The position numbers and the translations under genes are program-made. Positions 24,293-35,500 of a DNA stretch of 64,000 nt are shown here, piece after piece. Origin of the DNA: Cylicocyclus nassatus (lineage: Eukaryota; Nematoda; Chromadorea; Rhabditida; Strongylidae); NCBI GenBank assembly GCA_958299035.1, contig CATQJL010000001.1, positions 21,435,433 through 21,499,432 of the forward strand, given 5' to 3'. Numbering within the stretch: the stretch's first letter is position 1; every line of letters begins with the position of its first letter. The notes beneath the pieces are model-generated. The model did not search any database. It was given only the letters and a program-made list of their open reading frames with translations, and was not told the origin of the DNA.

Positions 24293-25891
24293 GAACATTC
24301 TGCTAATATAAAATCTCGAAAGCTTGGTAGAAATAGATTTCACGTTTTGAGCACTTTTGCACTAGGTTACTGCTTCCACCCCCCCCCCCCCCGCGCACTT
24401 TCCACCAACCATGTGGTTTTTGGTTACTCTGAAATGATCTGACCCTCAATTGTTTTCCATCTTTGAGGATTACGGTAGTGTTTTCCGACATTGCGCAGAC
24501 ACTGGGGAAAGAAAAAGTCCAAGAAACAAATGTTGATAGCTATCTGGCCCACATTTCGCTCGTATTTACAGTCTCGGTCGCACTTTTTTCTTTTTTGTTT
24601 TCGCCCGAACTCACCACCACCCACTCAAGAACTCACGGCCAAATAAATAAGTGTCGAATGGCATTGGCACTCGAGCTAGACTGGTCCGGCACAAATTATT
24701 CTCAGACGACTTGCTTTGGATTCCACGATTAGTCGCAGGCTGAGGCGCGCGAGCTCATGCGCGTCAGCACACCGAAATCTCACGTTAATGCTGCTTCAGT
24801 GCATATATTCACAGCTAGAAGCGGAGGGGGGGGAGAGGGATTCCTGGGGCGAATGCGTCAGAGCTCAGTCCCCCTAGCACAACCCACTAGGTGGCTGCGG
24901 TTTTTTTCATCAGCCTAAATGCGCCATGTGGTACATTCCAATGGCTATAGCCATCACGTCGGCACCGCACGATTTATTGCTCTCTTTTCACCTCCGAAGC
25001 TCGTTATCGCCCCCCTACTTCTCCTATTAGCTTAAGAAATCTTACCTCATTTTGAGGGTCCAGGGCCTACTGGGCCTTATCCTCCCTTCGCAATGCTAAT
25101 TTGTAGCTTTCTTGCATGCTCTTCGGCATCATCATCGGCGAGGATTAGTCGACCGAAGCTCAGGCTTGGGAAAAGTGTGCTCTTCTTCAGGCTAAGTATA
25201 AGATCGAATATTCATAAGTGGCACCAATTCACAGCCAGCTAGACAGAGAAGAAACTATGAGGTCAGAGCATCTTTAGTCTAATATTGTCTCAAATTTCAT
25301 AAAATTCTGCAAAAATTATACCCGTTATTCTATTTTACATTCCGCCCCCTTCTGGACAATGAATACCGAATTCTAAAGATTTTTTCGATTTCAGAGTAAA
25401 GAGGTAGAGCCTAAATGCATTTTGAAAAATAATTTTGGGAAAAGCTGCAAATCTCCCCTTACATAATTTTATCCTTCTTGCGCGTTTATTACGTTTTTTA
25501 TTTCTTACTTCATTGAAAAGATTTCAATTTCATGTGACATCTTTCGTGCGATCTTTTCCACAGAGTACTTTTTTCGATCTCTACATGTCAGTGAAAACAA
25601 CCTTGCACTTCTTCGAAGATGGCAGATTATGTTAGGCAAGTGGGAAACAGAAAAAGTGCGCATTCGATATAAATTTTTGTGTGCGGGGGACAAAATGAGT
25701 GTAATTTTTAAGCTGATTATTGATAGCTATCACTTATCGTTCCTCTTGTTGGTCACCCTAAAAATTACAAGAATTTTAGTGTCGATGGAGATTTTTGAAA
25801 TTTCAAGACCATCGAAATATTCAGATTATTCTGGACTTCTACAATAAGAAATTTTGAAGAAGTTAGTCCATAGTTCGAGTTATCAGTAATA

Positions 25892-25925
25892 TGTGCGAAT
25901 GCACACGCCGCGCACATTGCGCGTC
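25892..25925 (+). promoter_or_regulatory. Palindromic composite motif, copy 3
   Basis: TGTGCGAATGCACA followed by CGCGCACATTGCGCGTC. This is the best preserved two-part copy together with copy 1. Confidence 0.45.
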
Positions 25926-26083
25926 ATCAAGCCTCGTTGACCTTTCGATTCTTACCAAGAACTAATTTCTCTCAATATCTTCAAAAAGCTAAATAAGGAC
26001 TAAAAATGCACTTTCAGACTAATATAGTATTTAAAACAAGACCTTTGTCCACCAAATCTGGATTTCATCCGCAGTCTGAATTT

Positions 26084-26097
26084 TGTGCAAATGCACA
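26084..26097. promoter_or_regulatory. Palindromic composite motif, copy 4 (core only)
   Basis: TGTGCAAATGCACA. The second half is not clearly preserved. Confidence 0.3.
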
Positions 26098-26228
26098 TGC
26101 CTCGTTCGCCAATCGGAATTTTGAGAGATCTTCTTAAGTCTAGAAGTAGGAAGAGGACCAAGGAAGCAAAACTGAGAAAGCATCTCCAAAAAGACTTCCT
26201 TTCTATGCAATAAACCTGGTTTTAGTGT

Positions 26229-26248
26229 ATGTTGTGTGCAACTGCACA
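26229..26248 (-). promoter_or_regulatory. Palindromic composite motif, copy 5, reverse orientation
   Basis: TGTGCAACTGCACA preceded by GTATGTTG, the reverse complement of the CAACATAC seen after the core in copies 2 and 6. Confidence 0.4.
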
Positions 26249-27131
26249 TATTATGCTAAGCCATCCATTCAGTCACGAAACACATTTTCTTGTTAAGTTG
26301 AGCTGCAGGCTTTTTTTCCACATCATGAATGTGGCTTTATCATCCCCTTCAGCGCATTTACTAACTACTTACCTTTAAGTTGATAAGTACTCGAAATAGC
26401 GGAACCAATACCGAGACCAGCTTGGTCCTGTTCTCTTTCGTAACTACTCGAGATAGCAAGGCAAATAACTTGAATACCCACAAACACGAGAACCCGCTAA
26501 AGATAAAAAGCAATCAGGTCGCGCAATCAAGTTCGGGACGAGTTTACACAACCGATTTCCCGCTTTAAAGAGTGAAATCACTAGTGAACCCGCCACCCGC
26601 GCACGTCGAGGGAGTTCAACGAGTTCCATGCCGTACTATCGTGAAGAAAGTGAAACTCGTCCCGAAGGGAGCCCGTCAAGTTCCTTGTGAGCGGGGGGGG
26701 GGGGGGCAGTCTCGCTTGTTATGATTTTACGTAGCAAGTTCTCATCTTTCGAACTTTGCGGTCGCGAGGAGGAGATTCTCGTCGTCCTAGAAAAAGCATG
26801 AATCGGGCTGGAAAACAATCGCTAAGCGCTTTTTGCAAATTGTAAGCCTCTCAGGGGTGATTAAAAAATTGACCTATTAATCTCCAAGCCTTTTGTGTCA
26901 TTCTTCTTCGCAAACAACAGCTTAAACTTCGGTTCATGTGGTTTGGAGCCTGGAAGGCGGAGCTTTGTGACCTAGTTAAGGCCGTCGCGCCGCGACGCAG
27001 TCTGCGTCTCTCCCGCGCGCGTGCTCTCTGATCATCACCTAGCATTAATTAGGTTAATTAGGTTACGAAGCCCCGCCTTCCAGCCGCCAAGCCAGTTGAT
27101 TCAAAGCGTACATCTAATCCATTTCCTAATA

Positions 27132-27162
27132 TGTGCAATTGCACAACATACACATTGCGCAC
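27132..27162 (+). promoter_or_regulatory. Palindromic composite motif, copy 6
   Basis: A perfect palindrome TGTGCAATTGCACA followed by ACATACACATTGCGCAC. Confidence 0.45.
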
Positions 27163-27293
27163 CTTTTCGTGAAATTCTTTGACTTTGTGCACATTTTCTT
27201 AAGATTTTTTTTGTTGAAAAGAAGAAACTATAAAAAGCTTAAATAGCGCCACGCTAAAGAAATCCATCCCATAGCCAAGGAAAACCGTTTTGA

Positions 27294-27325
27294 TGCGCAA
27301 TATGTGCGGTGTGTGCAGTGGCACA
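27294..27325 (-). promoter_or_regulatory. Palindromic composite motif, copy 7, reverse orientation
   Basis: GATGCGCAATATGTGCGG followed by TGTGCAGTGGCACA, that is, the same two halves on the opposite strand. Confidence 0.4.
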
Positions 27326-28893
27326 TTTCAAGAAATGAATGGACTATAAACGGCGAAAAGTTGGCTTTTTTCCGAAAGAAAAGAGGAACTCGTTTGCTTA
27401 ATCGTTTTTACCACCCAATGTCATTACAACACGGACAGCTGCTCATTTTCTTTTTCTTTCATCTTACTCACCTCAGCTGAAGTTTGATTTTTGGAGGCGT
27501 TGTTGGAAAGGCACGGGAAAGTGTGGGAGGCAAAAAACTCCCACAAAAAGTGGCCCAACATCTTTTTCAGTACTTTTTTTATCATCTCTTGAACAGTCAT
27601 ATGGTTGGTACTCAATGACATAAGGTGAAAAGTCCGAACTCGAACGGTATTTAAGAACTTTGAAAAAAATCGAAAGTGGATACGAAACATGCAGAGTAGA
27701 ACGTAGGATAGAAAAAATTTGCAAGAAGTTCTATATAACCTTTTATAATATCTTTCATCATTTCTTGAGCGGTTCTCATTTTGTATTCGAAGACTTTGGG
27801 TAAACAGCGGTCAATCAACTTTCAGACCTTCCCGTCCCCCTCTTCTGGTTAATTGTTCAAATTTTTTAAGGACCGCTCAGACCAGTTCTTGTTTCCTTTC
27901 TCAAACTTCTTAGTTCACCATTTTGCTTGCCCAGAATAGCAAGTAAAATTTTGGTAGAAATCTACTCAAATTTAGCTAATCGCAGTGGTAGATCTATTCG
28001 GTACCAGTTTTGCTCTCAAGTTTGGGCGCAGTCCTCTTTTTTTCAAAAGTGGTTATTTAAAGTCACCCCAAGCAGGGAAATCAGAATCTCCATCTTGACT
28101 TTAAGTTTATCTTGCTATCGTTCAGATAATCGTTCACCCCCGACATTATCGCTCTGCCTGTAGATGTCACATCTGCCACAGCTGCTTTTCGAAAGGGGGT
28201 TCAGAGCGGGGGGTTAGAACCGGCTTTCGTTGTGCATTGCCTTGCGATGTGTTACAGTGTAAGGTGTCACACACATTCATACACACACATACACAACACT
28301 GCATGGAGATGATCCGCGACCTGGGGGCTGGTTATGCCGTGGGGGTCGCGTAAGGCGGTGGAGAAGGCGATGGTGGCGGTGGCGGAGGCGGTAGTAGTTC
28401 TCTATGGCAGTGTATCCAGTGTCGATGTCACAGTTCACTTGCTTCGAGACGGGACCAGTTCGCCATCCCGAAGAAGCGACGTGTGGAGGTACGGGGTGAA
28501 GATCATCCCCATTCAAGCAAGTTTTCCCCACTCACTCTCACGTCACTTGGCCGATGATCCCCTGTATGAAAAGCACTAGCCCCGCGCATAAGCACACGCA
28601 AGCTATTGCGCCATCGCACAAACCGCGCAAGAACCAGAATCTGTCTCGCGAGCGCTTCACTTTCTCCGTTGCGCTTACACTCTTACTGTCGTCGTTTATT
28701 TTCACTTGCACGTGAGATTCGCACTTGCGCGCGCGCATCTCGCACCGCGCTTCCGACAAGCATCGTTATCGCTCGCGTTTTCGTTCGTTCGTTCCATCTC
28801 ATTAGCTCGTCTCGCTTTTACTTTTTGTCGCCTCTCTGAGAAGCCCTGGATCATCTGGTTATTGCTTATTGTCTCATTACTGGTAGCATGTGA

Positions 28894-28907
28894 TGTGCAG
28901 TTGCACG
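28894..28907. promoter_or_regulatory. Palindromic composite motif, copy 8 (core only)
   Basis: TGTGCAGTTGCACG, one base off the palindromic core. It lies just downstream of the CpG-rich patch. Confidence 0.3.
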
Positions 28908-29252
28908 AATAGTAGTAGTTTTTAAAGTAGTTTTAACACAAATGTTCGTTCAAGATCCCGAAAGGAACATTCGTGATAACAACTTTCTTTTTATGCCCGA
29001 AAAGAATAAAATAATAAAGTAAAAGAACAGATTGGAAGACAACATAATTATCATTCATATACTGAGACTAAAGGACTTAAATTAGTTTTACGCACTTGTC
29101 AAAGCAAGCTTGATCGTGTGAATGACAAGTTCATACTCGTGATATGTCTAATCTAGGATTAATTCCTGCTTGAAAACAGGAATGAACCAGTTCAAGCTTG
29201 TATAGGCAATGTGTACGAAGTAATAAGTGTTAACGCAACAATCCCACATTTC

Positions 29253-29283
29253 ACGCATAATGTATATTGTGTGCGGTTGCACA
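29253..29283 (-). promoter_or_regulatory. Palindromic composite motif, copy 9, reverse orientation
   Basis: ACGCATAATGTATATTG then TGTGCGGTTGCACA, a diverged reverse copy. Confidence 0.35.
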
Positions 29284-31493
29284 TGTCATATCATGAAAGG
29301 AGTCGACTATAGACTTCACATATTTGAGACTAAGTTTTTTTTTTCGCTTAGAAACTTGTTCTTTTGGAAGTCGCATTGCTACCGTGTATTTGACAAAAGG
29401 CTCGTTATCTGCGCCAGAAATCCATATCAATTGTTTTTTTTTATATTCCTGAATGATCTCATTCGCTCCATCTCATTTTTCCTCCTTTATGAACCTATTG
29501 TCTCCTACTTACCTTTGTAAACAAACGGTTACCTTCCATCACAGCACTGCATAATTTATATTCGGAACAATAGTTCGAACCCAGAATGCTGAAGCAGCCG
29601 TATCCCGAATGTGGACAAAGGCAAATGAAATGCGCAGTTGGGGTAAACAAAAGGGATTGTAACAAGGAAATACCTAGAACGAATCTGCTTCTTGATGTCT
29701 ATTGTCACTTCCCGCGCCCTCACCTACCAAAAAATTGACGGACAGGTTCCTTTGCAACTTTTTCAGCGTGTCCCCGCCAATCAAATTTCTTACCAGTAAT
29801 TCGATGTGAATTGTTTCCTTTATTGAGTTCAACTGGATTAGTAACTGGATTAGCGATGTAGACGAAGCAAAAGCATGCGGAGCGGTTCGATGCCTTTGAG
29901 TCGCAAAGAGATAATGTGAGTAGGAGGTACGCAGACAAAGCAGACCGCACCGTCACGGTAGCGCTGTACGCCTTTTTTCATTTTCTAATCGGTTTTCTAG
30001 GGAAAAATTTACTACCGTCGCAGAAATGTAAAAGGTTTATTTTGATCATTATTATATTAACCTCTTCCTACTTTGATCTCTTTTTTTTTCTTATGTATCT
30101 GTTTTTTGACTCGATGTTGCACTTGCCACCCCAGACAGCTAAAATTTGTCTCTAAAATATTTGCGAGCGATGCTGGTTTATGGGATCATGTGTTGCTATC
30201 GTCCGTTGATGTTATTTTTGGAACAGTTGGAAACAAATTGTCCTCTAAATTTATAATTCGCGTGCTTCGGAGCAGTACGCACGCATTTGTTTTGAACATG
30301 AGATCTCTGTACCTGAAAGAAAGGTTCTGGGTATTTTTATCACAGAACCTGGTATCCTTGGCTCTTTCAACGAAAGCCTGCTTACTGTAATACGTGCAAG
30401 ATGTGAATTTACGCGACTATTGCTTTGGCCGGCGCACCTTCCCATTTCCTAGTTTTATCGTGTCTATAACATTTCTTAGTATTCCTGTGTCATTCGATTG
30501 TTGCACATGCTTACGAAAGCAGGGGGCGAAACAGCTGTCCATGTGTCTAGCACGGAAAATCTTAGGGTAATCGACTTGGGTGAGAATGGCGAGAATTTGC
30601 ACGGGAATGACAGGGGAGAGGTGGGGGAGGAGGGAGATTTCGTCCGCAAATATCCGTCTATTTCAAGCATGGCACTCTTCCCTTACCTAATTTTTTTTTC
30701 AGTTTTATTGGTGAGCTCCAATTTAGGAGCGTAATTTTTTTCCTTTATCAGAAATATGGGTACACCAAAAAGTCCAGCCGCTTCGCTTAGCAAATAGCCA
30801 CTCAGACCTCCACAGAAGGACGCTGCGATTGGTCATATAGAAAGGGGCGTGGCGCGTTATCCTCTAGTGCTTATAAGCCACGGTTCTTCCATTCTCGAGT
30901 ACGCAAGAAATACCTTAACAGTTTTTGTCCGTCTTAAATACCCGATGCATTATATCCTGGTCCATATTATCGTCTTCTCATTCAGGAAAAAAATGTATAA
31001 AACTACTATTTGGCCACGCCCCCAATGCTCATACGCCTATTTAGTGCATTGTTCGTAGATCTGGTACGGTACCAAATTGTGGGCGTCTTCGAGTCTGTCT
31101 CTTTTTTCTTGTGGAACTAGGTTGGACTCACCGTTCCTCATTTCTTGATGCTTTACATGTTTATTTATTGTGATTACTCTAAGCTTAAATCGCCAGTTTT
31201 TGGAGATAAGAAAGTGTTTGTTTTGCGCGATTTTGAAATACCTGTCTTCTATGAAATAGCTAGTTTCGATTTCAATCTGAAACATATGTTTACTCGAGTG
31301 TTTCTTTTGCGGCCAATTTTTGTTTATAACTTCACTATGTGAAAACATCATACTAAATCCCCTGTAACCAGCTGGGCTGCCTCTTTTTCTCCTCACGACA
31401 AGAATCTGCAATTGAGAATCATGCTGATCCTGCGTCAGATTTTTCGCAGATACATCATGTTCTTTGATTTCTAAATTCTATTTTCAGAAAGAT

Positions 31494-32156
31494 TTAGGAT
31501 AAGATTGATTTGGCATTCATCTTTGCCTTCTTGATATTTTCTAAAATTTTCTGGGTGAGCTCAAGTTTATTCCCATCTTCAATCCCTATGCAGCGTTTAT
31601 TCCCAAAGTACATATAACACATCATTTTGTTTTTGCTGCCACATCTATTATAGTCTAATCGGCAGTTCATACCTTCGCACTTCATAAATCTGCATTCTAT
31701 TCTGTGCAGTTTTTGATTACCGTGTATCCATCAGGTACTGCACCGATTCTCTTCCTCTCGCAATAATTGATTTAATACAGCGGGCTGGTTCTTCCGGTAC
31801 ATCTTGCATCTAGTTTTTGATACTTGTTAGATCTCTCTCATTGAAGAAGTGTAATACTTTTCTGGTTCAATGAGAATGCGATTTTATTCTGTCATTGGTG
31901 CCGCTGTTTCTTTGTTTTTGTTTCGCACTAAAGGGTTAACGGTCAGGATTCGTTTTTGTCCCACCTTTACGATTGACATTTCTTGATTTGAGTGTTCGAT
32001 AAGAGTTTCTTGTTCGTTACAGCATTTTCCAGTTCTTCTCAGCGTTCGTTCGCGTTTCTTCATCATCTCGTCGATCATTAGAAAGTGTATGACAAATGCG
32101 TTCAACCCTCTATTCAGGTAGCAATTCGCAAACATCAAGTTTTTTCCGTGCCACAA
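31494..32156 (-). pseudogene. Unrecognised ORF remnant with three in-frame stops
   Basis: One minus-strand frame runs about 220 codons from near 32156 to a terminal stop at 31494, interrupted by only three stops (a TAA at 31884-31886, another TAA about 60 bases on, and a TGA at about 31738) and no frameshift. The segments are protein-like: RTGKCCNEQETLIEHSNQEM, KMYRKNQPAVLNQLLREEEN, and a Cys-rich tail with RLDYNRCGSKNKMMCYMYFG ending in a charged helix. I do not recognise a family. No intron with acceptable splice sites removes all three stops. It may be a decayed gene, a transposon ORF, or chance; an adjacent frame (QLVARKKLDVCELLPE) upstream also looks coding. Confidence 0.35.
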
Positions 32157-32199
32157 GCTGCATCACTTCACTTCCCACACAGCTGACTGGTAAGCCGAT

Positions 32200-32552
32200 T
32201 CACATCTTAAACATCTTACCTCGTTATTCTGGCCCCGTCGGCCCGGTCGCTTATCTCTCCCCCGCGCTTCCCTTACACTTCACGTTTTGCTGTGTGTTTG
32301 TGTGTATGTTGTGTGTGTGCATCTCTCACATTTGTGTGCTTACATCGAAAAGTGGCGCAAGTTTATCTGATGCATATCTAGTTGAGCTGCTTGGATAGCA
32401 CCTCACTTTCTTGTTGCGAACACGCTTCCGGCTAGCCCTAGCCGAACATGAAAACAAGAGCAAGTTCAATAAAACCGCGAGGCCCCCCGCGCCCTGCCTG
32501 TGTGCCTGTGTGACAACTCTGTCTGCTCTCATAGTTTTATGCTCTAGAGAAG
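32200..32552 (+). promoter_or_regulatory. Proximal upstream region of ccch-1
   Basis: It is moderately CpG-rich with a (TG)n tract around 32290-32335 and a pyrimidine-rich stretch. CTCTCATAG just before TTTTATG near 32532 could serve as a trans-splice acceptor. No TATA box is convincing. Confidence 0.3.
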
Positions 32553-35500
32553 ATGCTTGACTCGTTGGGAGGCAAGCAGCAACAGAGTTCGCCCTGGTTC
32601 GATAGTCTCTCCACATCGTCGACTACAATGAACAGTAACTCGTCGGTGTCGTCCGGATCACCACCGAGTCTCTCGTCTCATCTCAGAGACAACTCAGACG
32701 TACTTTCACGTCCCACATGGCTCTTCAATAGTCAGGTTGGTTCAGGTTTTTTACGTAATACGTCGACTCGTTGGGAAAATTCTTAGCAACTTTTCGATTT
32801 TTAAATCCTATATTTTTTTGACTTGCTGTCTGTTCACTTCATCACTTGGCCATTGTGCTTTTATGTGGTTCGACTTTGATTTTCATGCACTTAGTGCTTG
32901 TCTCTAAAGCCGATATTACATCCATTCAGCCTTCAATGCGCTCTTTTCTATAGGCGTAAAATAACTGAGAGTACCATAGCTTATAGCACCAAACTCTCGC
33001 TAAATTTCAACATAATCTAAATACATTGTTGTTTTGTTCAACTATGTCCGCACTTACAAACTTTTATCATTTATGATTATAATTTTATTCTCTCTGACGA
33101 AGGCTGGAAGTCCAGACATAAGCCTGCGAAAGGTTTCAATGATCTCCTTTGGCTGGTAGGGAAGCAGAGTAATGAAGCTTTTTTTGACCGGAGCCCACTG
33201 CTATTCTTTTTTGCCTTAAATTTTGTCGTAGAGTAATGCGGGGAAAAGGAAGGTCTTTGCAACCAAGAACATTCCCTAAATCAATTATAGGGTGGGTAAA
33301 ATTCCCATGAGATGCTGAAGAACAACATTAACCTAATCTGTGTAAATCAAAATTGTGTGCCAGCAATCTAGGGCCTTTCTCCTTTTTTTCGTTTTTAAGC
33401 TGTAGGTACAAAGTAAATACAGTAATTAATGTGTTGCTGTAGATGTCTGCACGTATTCTAGGACCCGTTTCACTATCTGCGACTGTAGAGTGAATTTTCT
33501 TGTAGTAACTGTGTTGTCATGATTTAGGTCATGGCCCATCAAACTCACAAAACCCATCTTTCTTCCAGTCATCTGTCGTTCTAGTGTGTTAATGCCTATT
33601 GAGAACTATTAAGATCTCATCATTGACGTGTGACCTCTTCCAGCGGCAGTGCTTTGCGCCTATTTCAATTAATGAGCGTGAGTAGATGAGCTTCTCTGCT
33701 TCTGCGCAAAGACTTTCAATTACTCTGCTCTCTGGTCGCACTCCCTATCTCCAGTCCAGCCAGTTAGTTAAGTAGAATACCCAATTATGGACATCATGAC
33801 ATGTGCACTCGGCTGCGCGCTATACTTTTCTCACTGACACATATTATTATCTGTAAATAATAGGAGTACTGTGTTTGCGTACCGTAATTATGATAGATTG
33901 ATCTGTCAAGTTTGACAAATTGCATATTTAACTAGTTCTTTTTTTTGTAAATTGCTTCTAGGTTGCATCTCAAAGGGTCCCAACTTTTTTTTTCGAATAT
34001 GGGGATGAGAGAGAGAGAGAGAGCGCGCGGACAGTTGCTTGCAGATTGTGAAATTGTTCATGCGATTGTGCAACATTTCGTAAAAAGCGTTTTGTAAGTC
34101 GGCTGGTAAACGTCTTCATCTATCTACGGTAGTTTCTATGGTCTCAATAACTTCCCAATCGCTTTCTATGGTGAAAAAATGGTTTCTGAAATTACTTTGG
34201 TTCTTTGAGTAACTTGAAAACTATAGTTTCTACCCATATTTGAGTAGTTTCGGTTTCGCTAACTATAGCACGATATCACCTATACTTCATTTGCTTTTAA
34301 TAACGGCGGCTATTCATAGATCGAATTGTTCCACCTATATAATGAGCCATTGTCTCTTCAAAGTCATTCTTTGGTATCTTTTCGTTTTGCCCAATGTTAC
34401 ATTCATTTCAAGCTAGTTTTGTTCAATCACTTGTGCCAACGTTCTCAATGCTTTTTGTTTTCTCAACAGGCGAAAGAAAAAGTGTTTTGAAAACTGCTTT
34501 TCGCACGTGCCTAACTCAGCTATTCGTTTGTCAAGGAACAATATTTGCTTTAAAGTGTTTATCTACCCTTAATTTAAACACAGGAGGTAAAAAATGTTTT
34601 TCAATGATGTTTACTCGTATCTGGTAGGTTAGTATATGTGTACCCGTCACTATTGAGACAAGACAGCCCTCTGAAGTGAGTAATTATGCATGGCCGCTGA
34701 AACATATAGCTCCGGTCCTATTATGTTCCCATTGAGTCGCGTGACTCTGAAGTACTTTGGCGTCGTTGTTGGCGAAGAAGACGTAACCTTTTGGCGCAGT
34801 CACGCGGGTTCTCGTAATGGATACCCCCGGCGTAATTTCTTGGTACGAGATCGCATCAAAACAGATCATACTGTAATGGCAATGTTTTCGTTTTTTTGGT
34901 GTTGGTGGTGGTGGTCCTCTCTTGAGTAAGCATGTTTTCGTTTTCGCCGACGGCACCGATTTCACATAAGGGTTGTGTATTGGTGTCAAATTGCAAATTT
35001 CACGATGGTAAGTAGGGGTCGTATGATTGCTTTTCCCGTTCTTGGGTTCTGTAGTTGACGAGGTCCCAGATCTGGTAAACATACCGGTGTTGTTGAGTCT
35101 GGGTATGATTTCTTGTTTGAGGGACTGAGACATCTGATATGGGAGGGATGGGACGGGGTTATCCTTATAGGGAAGATAGCAAGGTGGAGACGGGAATTTG
35201 CCGGAGGGGGTGGGGGGGGGGGGGGGAAAGGTTGCCGAAGTCGTTTATGTCATTTAGCCATTTTTGAGTGTTGTAGTTGACCAGCTTCCACATTTGGCAA
35301 ACATATCGGTGTTGTGTAGTCTGGGTATGATCTCTTCTTCCAGGAGAGACATCTGATATGGGAGGGATTACCCTTTTTTGGAGAAGCTATAAGTCCTATA
35401 ATAACTTTTCTCCTTGTTCTTGGGTTCTGTGATTGTTCGCGAGGTCCCACATCTGGTAAACATACCGGTGTTGTTGAGTCTGTATATGATTTCTTCTCCC

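Larger units (their letters stand above)
24293..31490. other. Intergenic; motif-rich, no supported gene
   Basis: It contains G/C tracts (24379-24392, 26693-26706), seven of the nine palindromic motifs, and a CpG-rich patch at about 28300-28830. ORFs near 28277-28531 (minus) sit in GC-rich DNA; two frames there look equally plausible and no partner exons are seen. A short plus frame from ATG at 26629 (MPYYREESETRPEGSPSSS) with a following GTGAGC donor could be a distant first exon but is unsupported. Confidence 0.35.

Noticed and set aside
28277..28531. Minus-strand ORF of 84 codons in GC-rich DNA
   Set aside because: Two other frames over the same bases look equally plausible (one Pro-rich) and no downstream exons were found.
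29565..29590. GTTCGAACCC, resembling a tRNA T-loop (B box)
   Set aside because: No matching A box, acceptor stem or cloverleaf around it.
30498..30734. Plus ORF with an acidic N-terminus and hydrophobic C-terminus
   Set aside because: No initiation context, homologous domain or partner exon; overlapping antisense ORFs are as long.
31037..31411. 124-codon minus-strand ORF next to the broken frame at 31494
   Set aside because: It is in a different frame, has no recognisable family, and a chance ORF of this length cannot be excluded.
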